Below, in pieces: positions 42,572 to 50,777 of a DNA stretch of 64,000 nucleotides. A model generated the notes under the pieces. That model saw only the letters and a program-made list of their open reading frames with translations. It was not told where the DNA came from and searched no databases. The stretch is from Shimia sp049116215 (GTDB lineage Bacteria > Pseudomonadota > Alphaproteobacteria > Rhodobacterales > Rhodobacteraceae), in NCBI RefSeq assembly GCF_049116215.1, contig NZ_JAGDZB010000007.1, positions 248,001 to 312,000 on the forward strand. The letters are read 5' to 3'. How positions within the stretch are numbered: the stretch's first letter is position 1; the number at the start of each line of letters is the position of its first letter. Position numbers and translations under genes: made by a program.

Positions 42572-43099
42572 TCAGTTGGCCGCGATTGCCGGTGACGCCA
42601 GCCGGGTGCCGGTGACTTGAGCAACGGTTGCAGGGGCACCGAGGTCAGCCACGTTTGGAGCAGGGCAATACTCGATCGAGCAGGGCAGGTAATAGAGATC
42701 CGCTTCGGCCGCGAAAGTGTCGGCGCTTGGCTCCATCTCACCACGATAGACTGTGACGTTCATGCCTTTAGGCGCCCCGCTGTCGGCGTCTGCGAGAAAC
42801 GCAAACATCTGGATTTCAAAACGGTTGCCATCGACCTTGGTGATGCTGGCTGGACTGTCGGTGAACTTGACGCCCGCCGCGCCAAACATCCAGCCGCCCA
42901 CGACATCGGCGGTGCCGCCCGCATCGACATTCATGATGTTCTAATAAGCGCCGCCGTCGGGCAGCACACCGGTGACTTCAACAAACCAAGTGCCAATAAG
43001 TTGGTCGATCCCTGGTGTCGTGTCGTCTGATGCGTGACTTGCAGTTGCCGTCATGAGCGCAAGTGTGGTGGCGAAGGATTTGAGAACCGTGAATTTCAT
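42572..43099 (-). pseudogene. Small secreted protein interrupted by an amber stop
   Basis: The gene starts at an ATG at 43099 with an AAAGGA site. It encodes a signal peptide (MKFTVLKSFATTLALMTATASHA) and the start of a mature domain (DDTTPGIDQLIGTWFVEVTGVLPDGGAY). A TAG codon at 42943-42941 then interrupts the frame. The same frame continues without further stops for another 122 codons of protein-like sequence (NIMNVDAGGTADVVGGWMFG onward). The whole would be about 175 residues, possibly a lipocalin- or extracellular-type domain; I do not recognise the family. Alphaproteobacteria are not known to read TAG as an amino acid, so the gene is probably inactive, or the base is an error. Confidence 0.7.
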
Positions 43100-43121
43100 T
43101 TTGGTGTTCCTTTGTGAGAAG

Positions 43122-43742
43122 TTAGGCAAAGTCAGGCGTGGACAGGATTTGCCCGTGCATGTCGCCGGTGATTGCGGCGAGACAGCTTTTGGCGGTATCT
43201 GCAGCGGACAGTCCGCCATCGGTGGGCAGGCCAAACAACGCCATGCTTTCTTTGACAAAAATTGGGGAGACCACGTTCAAACGGACGGCATCTATCTCTG
43301 TGGCGGCGGTGCGCGTGAAGGCTTCAAGCGCACCGCAGGAGGCGGCAATCGCGCTGTTGGGTGGCATTGGTTTTTGCGCTGCAACACCGGAGGTCAAGGT
43401 GATTGATCCCCCAGAGGTGACCGCGTCTAGCCCGAGGCGTAGCACTTTGATCTGGCCTTTCATCTGGGTGTCCAGCGTGCGGTTGAGGTCTTCGTCACGC
43501 ATTGTGGCCAAGGGGGCCATCAACGCGTCGCCAGCAACACTGATGATCGCATCCAGCGGACCGGTCTGTGCAAACAGTGCGCGCAGGCCGTCCGGGTTGG
43601 CCATATCGACCTGAAAATCCCCGGATGAACGGGAGGCGGTGATAACGTCATGGTCAGAAGACAAGGCGTGCGCCAGCGCGCGGCCGATCATGCCGGACGC
43701 GCCGATAAGAAGAACTTTGGAAGCGGCGTTTGGGTGAGCCAT
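43122..43742 (-). CDS. Short-chain dehydrogenase-like protein without the YxxxK motif
   Basis: The 206-residue protein has the Rossmann nucleotide-binding motif GASGMIGRALAHAL near the N-terminus and the ISVAGDALMAPLA segment in place of the usual NNAG. The active-site region reads SITLTSGVAAQKPMPPNSAIAASCGALEAFTRTAA: the serine is present but the usual catalytic Tyr-x-x-x-Lys is replaced. A subgroup of SDR proteins shares this. Its first codons overlap, in another frame, the end of the broken dehalogenase gene. It might be active or a non-catalytic relative; its place in a decaying region leaves this open. Confidence 0.7.
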   Translation of the reverse strand: MAHPNAASKVLLIGASGMIGRALAHALSSDHDVITASRSSGDFQVDMANPDGLRALFAQTGPLDAIISVAGDALMAPLATMRDEDLNRTLDTQMKGQIKVLRLGLDAVTSGGSITLTSGVAAQKPMPPNSAIAASCGALEAFTRTAATEIDAVRLNVVSPIFVKESMALFGLPTDGGLSAADTAKSCLAAITGDMHGQILSTPDFA

Positions 43743-44420
43743 TCTGAATAGTCCGCCACCGCGCGGGCAACATGTTCCGGCTTGCCCAGTACCGGCACGT
43801 CACGCGGAAAAACATAGATCGGTTCGCGGCTTTTGACGGTTGGAAAAGGTGCGAGGTAGGCCGCCATTTCCTGCTTGCTCAGATCGCGGTTGATCCAATC
43901 GGGCAGCATTTGTTTCACAAAGCTGTTCATCACGCCAAGCATCAGCCAGCTGGCAAAAGGGGCGCGGATCAAGTGCATCAACAGTTTGTCGGCGGTTGCC
44001 ATGGCGTGAAAATCAATTTCACGCCATGGCCTCCATAAAGACAATGCCCTTGACCCTGTCGGGGTGGCGATTGGCAAAATAGGACCCCAACCCGGAGCCC
44101 CAATCCTGCACCACCAGAGTGACGTTGCGCAGGTCCAGCGCCTCGATGAAGGCTTCGAGGTAAGCGTAGCTGTCGTCAAAGCCGTAAGCGATGGCCGGTT
44201 TGTCGGATTTGCCAAAGCCAATCAGATCCACGGCGATGGCGCGGGCGTGTGGGGTCACATGTGGCAAGATATTGCGCCAGGTGTAAGACGAGGCTGGATT
44301 GCAGTGAATGAACAGGATGGGATCGCCAGAGCCTTCGTCCACGTAGTGCATTTTGCTGCCTTTCAACTGCACAAAGCGTGCGGCAAATGGAAAGTCGGCA
44401 GAGATCTCTGTGCGTGTCAT
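43688..44420 (-). pseudogene. Haloalkane dehalogenase-like alpha/beta hydrolase, frameshifted and C-terminally truncated
   Basis: The first part (from ATG 44420) reads as a haloalkane dehalogenase: oxyanion/halide motif HCNP (usual HGNP, residues 39-42) and nucleophile elbow VVQDWGSG with Asp106. The frame stops at 44019-44021. A second frame continues the fold: TADKLLMHLIRAPFASWLML, LSKQEMAAYLAPFPTVKSREPIYVFPRDVPV. A CG dinucleotide lost at about 44022-44027 would explain the shift. The second part ends FFLSARPA at 43688, before the region that should carry the catalytic histidine. It overlaps the SDR start. The gene is very probably dead. Confidence 0.82.
43998..44030. repeat. Perfect inverted repeat at the dehalogenase frameshift
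   Basis: GCCATGGCGTGAAA at 43998-44011 and TTTCACGCCATGGC at 44017-44030 form 14-bp perfect arms with a five-base centre. The frame break in the dehalogenase gene lies inside the second arm. Confidence 0.75.
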
Positions 44421-44517
44421 GGGCAAGTCCGCGTTTGGAGTGTCTGCCCATGGAATAGATCTGCACTACGTCAGGAAAAAGCATAGGCTTTTGATCAAGA
44501 TGGTCTAATAGTTAGAC

Positions 44518-45367
44518 ATGACCAATATCGACCATCTCAACGTTGTCGCCACGATTTACGACATGGGCAGCTTTCAACTGGCCAGTGAAAAGCTGAACAA
44601 GGCGCGGTCCGCTGTGTCTTACTCGGTCAAGCAGGTCGAAGATTTCTACCAAGTCCAAAATTTTTGACCGGTCGACCTATCGCCCGACTTTGACGCGCGA
44701 CGGCAAAGCCTTGATCGCGCGAATTCGCCATTTGCTGGACCAGGCACAACAGTTTGAGGCGTTTGTTCGCGATCTGAAAGGTGAGGTAGAGACCGATCTT
44801 CGTATCGGCGTAAGCAGCAATTTCCCGATTCCGCGTCTCGCCAAGCTGCTGAAAGAGCTGAAGCAGGCGTTTCCTACCACGACGTTGCATTTGGAGATTC
44901 AGACAGCATCCGGTGAGCGCCTGTTGATGGCAGAGAAAGTCGACATGGCGATATTGGGCGCGCCGGCGCGCAGCCCATTCATTGATTATCGCCAGATCTC
45001 TGAAATGAGTTTCCCGCTGGTGGCTGCGCCGGATCTGTTTGCGATGAAGCCCGAGGCTGTCAGCAAAGCAGAATTGGAGCGGCATCCACAGGTGGTGGCC
45101 AAATCGAGTGACGAAAAGGCGCCAAACACCGGCTTGTTGGAGGCGGCGCCCAAATGGTTCGTGAATGACATGTCTACCAAAAAAGACCTGCTGCTGGCCG
45201 GCTTGGGCTGGGGGCGGTTGCCAGATCACATGGTGGAGGCGGAGATTGCACGGGGGGATTTGGTGTGCCTGCCGACACTTGGTGATTTGACCCTGCCAAT
45301 CTGCCTGACAAAACGCGCCGGCCAGGTATTGGGCCCCGTGGGACGACGGATTTGGGAGCAGTTGTAA
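44518..45367 (+). pseudogene. LysR-family regulator with a one-base frameshift
   Basis: The first frame, from ATG 44518, gives a LysR helix-turn-helix start (MTNIDHLNVVATIYDMGSF, then LNKARSAVSYSVKQVEDFYQVQ) and stops at 44665-44667. Inserting the break at the A4T5 run (44657-44665) and moving by one base restores FDRSTYRPTLTRDGKALI and a full ligand-binding domain to 45367. The total is about 283 residues, normal for the family. An extra A or T in the run is the whole defect, so it could be a recent mutation, a phase-variable tract or a sequencing error. It is divergent from the broken dehalogenase gene, its probable target. Confidence 0.82.
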
Positions 45368-45521
45368 GGAAATAGGGGGATACCCCGCCATCAATTGGCA
45401 CCGTGAGGAGACAGACGTGAGCGTGAACGGCTCCGTCTGATTGGTCCAATTGAACAGGCAGAAAAGACCAAACTCCACGCCGGTCCCGCCTAAAACCTAG
45501 GGAGCACATCACATCCGCAGG

Positions 45522-46442
45522 TTACACATTGTTTCGATAGGCCTGGGGAGACAGCCCGACGTGTCGAGAAAACGACCGCGTGAAATGGGCCTGATCACTG
45601 TACCCGGACAAGAAGCCAACCTCTGCAAGCCCTCTCCCCGGCTCCTCACACAGAAGCTTGGCGGCACATTGCAATCGGGTGTCTGCGATCAAGCGAGAGA
45701 AAGTTGTGGCCTGTTTGGCGAGGTGACGTTGCAAACTGCGCTGTGACAGACAAAGTTCTTCAGCAACCTCACTCAGATACCACCTGCGCAATGGATCTGC
45801 GGCCAATAGAGATCGGATGCGCGCCGTAATCTCTGTTGGTTCCCCGACTGAAGCACCGGCCTGTCTTGGCACGGCAGGGACCTCACTTACCTGCAGAATG
45901 ACCCTCCTGTCATCCGCAGGTTCGGCCGGTGGAAACCACGTTTCATTCTGCCTCCAAACCTGGCCTCGTAAGGTGGCAACCTCCACAGGCGCTGTGGATA
46001 CCATCTCCATAAGGTTGGTCAAAACCCCAACAACCAAAAGAGTCTCGGACTGTGCTGGAAGCACCGACCCGGAATTGGCTTGATGGTGAAGCACATACTT
46101 CCCCTGCGCCTTGGCTTCAAAATGCAACCTATGCCGCCCATGGGTGTAGGCCTCCATGCGCGTCCAACGGCGATGCAGATCCTCAACGGTTTTTGCCTTT
46201 AGCAAAGCCTGCGCCAAAGGCTCCGGCGGAAGTTTGCGAACGGCATCGGAGACACGCAGAAGCGACACTGGCCCAAGTCTTGTCACAACCTCATCCAAGA
46301 CCCTGCGTTTCTCCTGAATTGGCACGCGCGCGCCTTTTGAGGACGGCACATCAAAGTGAATCCACTCTTGCTTAAACCCCAAGGCAAGGATGCGCATCAT
46401 GGCAGCGGACGCGAAATTGTCACCAGAATCGTATGAAGTCAT
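45522..46442 (-). CDS. AraC-family transcriptional regulator
   Basis: Started at ATG 46442 (MTSYDSGDNFASAAMMRIL), the product is 306 residues. The N-terminal about 190 residues form an Arabinose_bd-like domain. The C-terminal AraC helix-turn-helix pair spans about 210-305, with LSEVAEELCLSQRSLQRHL and GLAEVGFLSGYSDQAHFTRSFSRHVGLSPQAYR. It follows the methyltransferase gene by 13 bp and so appears to be the last gene of the iorA-iorB-methyltransferase operon, which it may control. Confidence 0.9.
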   Translation of the reverse strand: MTSYDSGDNFASAAMMRILALGFKQEWIHFDVPSSKGARVPIQEKRRVLDEVVTRLGPVSLLRVSDAVRKLPPEPLAQALLKAKTVEDLHRRWTRMEAYTHGRHRLHFEAKAQGKYVLHHQANSGSVLPAQSETLLVVGVLTNLMEMVSTAPVEVATLRGQVWRQNETWFPPAEPADDRRVILQVSEVPAVPRQAGASVGEPTEITARIRSLLAADPLRRWYLSEVAEELCLSQRSLQRHLAKQATTFSRLIADTRLQCAAKLLCEEPGRGLAEVGFLSGYSDQAHFTRSFSRHVGLSPQAYRNNV

Positions 46443-46455
46443 GGGCACCTGTCGC

Positions 46456-47055
46456 TCATTTTCGCTGCAGGTAGTAAACAGAAGCCGGCGGCAGATTTCG
46501 AGGCACAAATGCCACGCGATGCGCAACCAGACCAAGCTGTTCCAACACGACCTGTTTCACCGGACAACGCACCCCATATGTAAACAGTCGAAAGCGGCTT
46601 TCAGGCTTTAGAACAGAAAAACTTGCCCGGAGAATGCCAAAGACTTTTTCAGGCGGCATGGATAGCAACGGCAATCCACACAGAACCGTCGCAGCCGGAG
46701 TATCAAACGGCATCAGGTGCGCGACGGACTCGGCGTCATCACAAACTATCCGGAGGCCAGGCGTGCGCGCGGCCAACGCCTCGGCAAGACACGGGTTGCA
46801 TTCCATTGCAAATATCTGTTCCGCGGCAATGCCTCTCCGGATGAGCGCCGTTGTGAACGCCCCTGTTCCCGGTCCCAATTCAATGACCGGCCCGTCCTCA
46901 GCCTGAATATTTTGGGTGATCTTGGCCGCCAAGTCCGGTCCTGAGGGAGCAATAGCGCCAATGGACAGGGGTGACTTCACCCACTCGCGGAAAAACAAGC
47001 CAGCGGGGCTCGCGGACCCGTTCCTGCCTCCTGCCTCATTTGGCACCCCCGTCAT
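46456..47055 (-). CDS. SAM-dependent methyltransferase (PmtA-like phospholipid N-methyltransferase)
   Basis: The 199-residue protein starts with a basic/hydrophobic stretch (FFREWVKSPLSIGAIAPSGPDLA) typical of PmtA-type phospholipid methyltransferases. It has the SAM-binding motif I VIELGPGTGAFTTALI (about residues 57-72) and a later YNLPLLSMP-like segment (VLCGLPLLSMP) in the motif IV position. PmtA converts phosphatidylethanolamine to phosphatidylcholine; the related KsgA-like rRNA methyltransferases are an alternative. It overlaps the IorB-like gene by 4 bp (ATGA). Its link to a molybdenum hydroxylase is unexplained. Confidence 0.78.
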   Translation of the reverse strand: MTGVPNEAGGRNGSASPAGLFFREWVKSPLSIGAIAPSGPDLAAKITQNIQAEDGPVIELGPGTGAFTTALIRRGIAAEQIFAMECNPCLAEALAARTPGLRIVCDDAESVAHLMPFDTPAATVLCGLPLLSMPPEKVFGILRASFSVLKPESRFRLFTYGVRCPVKQVVLEQLGLVAHRVAFVPRNLPPASVYYLQRK

Positions 47056-49121
47056 AACGCGATCTCCGACGGCGCGATGGGAAACCGCGTTGGGCGCAGG
47101 CCCGTGGCCGCACGGATGGCATTGGCAATTGCACCCGGCCCGGCCACAATCACCGTTTCGCCCGCGCCGGAGGGGGCGTGTGATCCCTCAACCAGGTTCA
47201 CGGTCATCTTTGGCACTTCAGGCATGGCCGGGATGGGCGTTTCCGAGAAGTAATCCACAGCAACGCCGCCGTCTGACACCGGCAACCCGTCATGCAGTAC
47301 CAGACCGACACTCCACACCAAATTCCCCTCACATTGCGCGCGCACCTGATCGGGATTGATCACCATGCCACAATCATGTGCGCACCAAAGTCGGGTGACG
47401 CGAATTGTGCCATCTGGCGCAACAGACACATCGGCAACCACCGCCGCATAGCTATGCTCTTTGTAAATCCCACATGCGACCCCACGTCCTGTTCGGTCCG
47501 TTCCGTCTTGGATAGGAGCATGACCCTGCCAGTTTGAGCTCTCCGCAACACGCTGCAAAACCGCTTTAAGCCTCGCATCCTGCAAATGCCGTAACCGAAA
47601 CTCGACAGGATTGGCACCAAGTGTACAGGCGGCCTCATCAATCGTGCTCTCAATCGCCAAATTATTGGGCCCCGCCCCAAGCCCACGCCACGGTCCGGAG
47701 TGCACCGGAAGGCGCACCAAATCATAAGACGCTCGCGCCCGGTCCACCTGATAGGGCATCTTCATGCCACGTGCGACACCCGGATCGCCAGCAACCAAAT
47801 TTGTGCCCGCTTGCATCCAGGCAGGAATGCCTGCGGAGGTAAAAATAATATGTGATGACATCTGCTGGTGATCCCAGTCCGTGATCCGCCCTTCAGACAG
47901 CCTGAACCGCACCCGATGAGAGGACGGCGGTCGGTGATAGGCTCTGGAAAGCTCCTGTGATCGCGTCCATTGAACTTTGACGCGCGTGCCGCTTTCCCGC
48001 GCCAGAAACGCAGCCTCCACCTCGGCGCGGCATAAAACTTTGCCGCCAAAAGCGCCCCCGACCCGCATGGACTGAACCCGAACGTTTTCAGGCGCCATCC
48101 CAAACCGATCGGCCAGCTCATCGCGAATGTAAAACGCGTCCTGCGACCCTGTCCAAACTGTCAGCGCGCCATCTTGCCATTCCGCCACTGCGGCGCGTGG
48201 CTCAATCTGCCCATGCGGCGCAAAAGCGAAATCATAGCGAAAGCTCGCGTCCCAAACGCCCTCTTCCACAGGGTCATTCATAACCGCATTTTTTAGTCCG
48301 GCGGGAGACAGCGCCTTGTCGATGTCGATCGCGGCCTCCATGTCCATGATCTCGGGTGCACTGTCCATATCCCACTCAATGGCGAGCGCGTCGGCAATTT
48401 GGCTCAAAGCGTCTGGATGGCGTGCAATGATGCCAAGACCAACCGTGTGTCCTTGCGGCCCCGGCACTCCCTCAACCAAAGCCACATACCCCGGCACTGC
48501 CTTGGCCGCTGCAGCGTTCCACTGAACGGGACGCGATCCAACATCCGTTGTTACAGGACCAAACAAAACCCGACCATGACGCATGTCGGCCCCAACAATA
48601 TCCGCGGCATACAAGGGCCGTCCCTGCACGATGTCCCGCCCATGGACCAGTTCCGGAGACGCACCAACGAGCCCTTCCCCCTTGAAGGCGCTCAGCTCAG
48701 AAATCGGGCGTGACGTCACAGACACCATGCCGTCATGGCGCCCCTCTTTGATCGCGTCTCTCAAACTCGCGCAGGCCTGGGCAAGCGGTTCCGCAAACTG
48801 TGCAACTGACTCGCTGCCAACGGTCGCCTTCACCCGCGGCAAGTCCGTGTCATGTAATTGAACCTGCACCTTGTCCCACGCGACGCGCAATTCGGAACAT
48901 GCAATCTGCTTCAGCGCCGTGGCAATCTGCTGACCCATTTCGACTCTGGGAAGGGTAAGGTCGTATGCGCCGTCTTTGAAACGAATCCACCCAAGCGCAT
49001 CAACGGCAGTAGGCGCAGGCCGCTTTGGCAAGACAGGCATCTGGCTCCACACCGCCGCGCCCAGACCAATCACCGCTACAAGACCGCCCCCAGCGGCGCG
49101 CAACACATCACGTCGGTTCAT
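47052..49121 (-). CDS. Molybdopterin-binding aldehyde/heterocycle hydroxylase large subunit (IorB-like)
   Basis: The 689-residue protein begins MNRRDVLRAAGGG, a twin-arginine signal, so it is exported folded to the periplasm. The xanthine-dehydrogenase-family molybdopterin domains follow: TGSQDAFYIRDELADRFGMAPENVRVQSMRVGGAFGGK (cofactor region), SGPWRGLGAGPNNLAIES, and near the C-terminus GAGETVIVAGPGAIANAI with the catalytic Glu. The layout is that of isoquinoline 1-oxidoreductase beta subunit and related aldehyde dehydrogenases. The substrate is unknown. It overlaps the iron-sulfur subunit gene by 4 bp. A cytochrome c subunit, often the third partner, is not adjacent. Confidence 0.87.
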   Translation of the reverse strand: MNRRDVLRAAGGGLVAVIGLGAAVWSQMPVLPKRPAPTAVDALGWIRFKDGAYDLTLPRVEMGQQIATALKQIACSELRVAWDKVQVQLHDTDLPRVKATVGSESVAQFAEPLAQACASLRDAIKEGRHDGMVSVTSRPISELSAFKGEGLVGASPELVHGRDIVQGRPLYAADIVGADMRHGRVLFGPVTTDVGSRPVQWNAAAAKAVPGYVALVEGVPGPQGHTVGLGIIARHPDALSQIADALAIEWDMDSAPEIMDMEAAIDIDKALSPAGLKNAVMNDPVEEGVWDASFRYDFAFAPHGQIEPRAAVAEWQDGALTVWTGSQDAFYIRDELADRFGMAPENVRVQSMRVGGAFGGKVLCRAEVEAAFLARESGTRVKVQWTRSQELSRAYHRPPSSHRVRFRLSEGRITDWDHQQMSSHIIFTSAGIPAWMQAGTNLVAGDPGVARGMKMPYQVDRARASYDLVRLPVHSGPWRGLGAGPNNLAIESTIDEAACTLGANPVEFRLRHLQDARLKAVLQRVAESSNWQGHAPIQDGTDRTGRGVACGIYKEHSYAAVVADVSVAPDGTIRVTRLWCAHDCGMVINPDQVRAQCEGNLVWSVGLVLHDGLPVSDGGVAVDYFSETPIPAMPEVPKMTVNLVEGSHAPSGAGETVIVAGPGAIANAIRAATGLRPTRFPIAPSEIAL

Positions 49122-49579
49122 CTTTTTGCCTCCGCAACACCGTGAATTGCAGCGCGAATACGCTGATAGGTGCCACAACGGCAAAGGTTCCCCTCCATAG
49201 CATCCTCGACCTCGCCTGCCGTTGGTAGCGCGGTTTCACGCAACAATGCGACGGCCGACATGATCTGTCCGGCTTGGCAATACCCGCATTGCGGCACAGC
49301 ATGATCCAACCAGGCTTGCTGCACGGGATGCAGGGAGCCGCTGTCTCCGGCCAGCCCTTCTACTGTCTCAATGCGCGCGCCCTGCACGCTATCGGCAGGC
49401 GTAATACAAGAGCGTGTGGCGACACCGTTCACGATGACCGTGCAAGCGCCACACACGCCTTCACCGCACCCCAATTTGGCACCAACCAGTCCAAAATGGT
49501 CTCTGAGCAGAAAAAGCAGGGTGTCCTGCCGCCAAGACTCAGGAATTACCCGGCTTTCATTGTTTAGAAGAATTTTCAT
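49118..49579 (-). CDS. [2Fe-2S] small subunit of the molybdenum hydroxylase (IorA-like)
   Basis: The 153-residue protein has two iron-sulfur clusters: a plant-type one (GCGEGVCGACTVIVNG with the later C in TRSC, about residues 38-60) and an alpha-helical one (CGYCQAGQIM, NLCRCGTYQRI, about 98-142). This is the standard small subunit of molybdenum hydroxylases and passes electrons from the molybdenum site. It overlaps the large-subunit gene (ATGA) and is the first gene of the operon. It has no signal peptide, so it is probably exported with the Tat-tagged large subunit. Confidence 0.9.
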   Translation of the reverse strand: MKILLNNESRVIPESWRQDTLLFLLRDHFGLVGAKLGCGEGVCGACTVIVNGVATRSCITPADSVQGARIETVEGLAGDSGSLHPVQQAWLDHAVPQCGYCQAGQIMSAVALLRETALPTAGEVEDAMEGNLCRCGTYQRIRAAIHGVAEAKR

Positions 49580-49867
49580 CACAGCCCTCACTCGTGCTTT
49601 CGGTCACTAGATAGGCTGCAGTGCACGTCCGGTATTGAACGATCACGCCATTCTCAAAGCCTTGGGGCACGGTGCTGGACAAGACATGATTGGCCCTTAC
49701 GTCGTTCCAGCTTGGGCGATACCCTTGACGGTATCGCTTGGCTGCGTTGACCTTCATTACAATGCGTATTCCAGAGTAAGCAGGCGGGCGTTCGCGTCGG
49801 ACAGAAGGCTGATCAACACCAACTAGGCGGGCGCCCCGGTGTAGTGAAACACTTTGATTCCGTCCCA

Positions 49868-50031
49868 CCCGGAACGCAACCGCCAGCAGGCGCTTGAGCT
49901 TGGCATTCCCCTCTTCGAGCGCCTTCAGCTGGGCTGCGTGAGATACCAGCACGCCGCCATGCTCCGATTTGGACATGTGGAGCGTCCCTTGGCTCAGGTC
50001 ACAGCCTGCACGAAACCTTGCGAAGGCTCCG
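49868..50031 (-). pseudogene. IS3-family transposase OrfA remnant
   Basis: A minus-strand frame reads CDLSQGTLHMSKSEHGG followed by SHAAQLKALEEGNAKLKRLLA. This is the end of the helix-turn-helix and the leucine-zipper segment of IS3-type OrfA (compare the usual YGGMxVSDAxRLKxLExENxKLKxLLA). Both ends run into unrelated sequence and no OrfB or terminal repeats are seen. Confidence 0.7.
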
Positions 50032-50088
50032 CTTGCAACGCTTGTAGTTGGTTGGCGAATTAGGAGGTTTTTTCGCGTTTTGTTTTTT

Positions 50089-50138
50089 GGGAGCGGGATT
50101 TGAGCCTACGCGCTTCAGGTTATGAGCCTGCCGAGGTG
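50089..50138 (-). pseudogene. Partial tRNA-Met (CAT) fragment
   Basis: On the minus strand, CTCGGCAGGCTCATAACCTGAAG followed by GTAGGCTCAAATCCCGCTCCC matches the anticodon arm and T arm of an initiator-type tRNA-Met. The acceptor 5' strand and most of the D arm are missing, the T stem has a mismatch, and no CCA follows. A tRNA 3' half of this kind is typical of an attachment-site copy left by an integrated element. Confidence 0.65.
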
Positions 50139-50777
50139 AGGACGTTAAGCAATTTGATACGGGGGGATCAGTTGTCCTCCGAACTGCGTTTTTGATATAT
50201 TCGAGTTGGTTTCAGGAACTCGATTTGAACACTGTTTGCGGGAGATTGGGACTGCCTGGGTTCATTCTTCTGCATTTGCCTTAAGGTCAATAGCATACGG
50301 TCGCGCTCGGCCCAAACCTGTCGTTCACAACAATGATGTGCTCTGCGGCGCAGCTTACCCAAGCCTGCCATTCGACACGTTGTGCCGCATTTTGTTTAGC
50401 AGGACGGCTGCAATGCGGACGAAGCTGCCGTTGCCGGAAACTGCTACAATGTCTCCTGTCAGCCGAAGCAGAAATTGCCCTTCTGCTGAATCGACGAAGA
50501 GCAGCCATTCGCTGCAATTCTGCGATTTCAGGGGACCTGAGCAAAGTAGGCATTCACTGAGTGGTCAGGCACAAGAGTGCTAAGATCAATCACATTTCGG
50601 AATGTGCCCGAAGTTGACACTGGCGCATCGTTGCACTTTTGCCTCAAGAGCAAAAAAACAGGGAATAAGCTCATCCAGCCTGACTTCGGAGAGGTTGGTT
50701 TTGTGAATGTGGAATGACCCCTAAACCAAAAGCAGGGGATGATTGAAATAAGACATTAGCTGCGGCATTGTCTGGGC

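Larger units (their letters stand above)
49580..50777. other. Gene-poor region with degraded mobile-element and tRNA remnants
   Basis: About 1.2 kb between the molybdenum hydroxylase operon and the cox cluster lacks any intact gene. It holds an IS3 OrfA remnant (49868-50031) and the 3' half of a tRNA-Met (50089-50138), listed separately. From 50140 to 50777 I recognise nothing; the longest open frames have no protein-like composition. Confidence 0.6.

Noticed and set aside
50206..50583. 125-codon frame in the gap before the cox cluster
   Set aside because: Composition (many Ser, Cys and Arg) is not protein-like, and the region shows other signs of decay.
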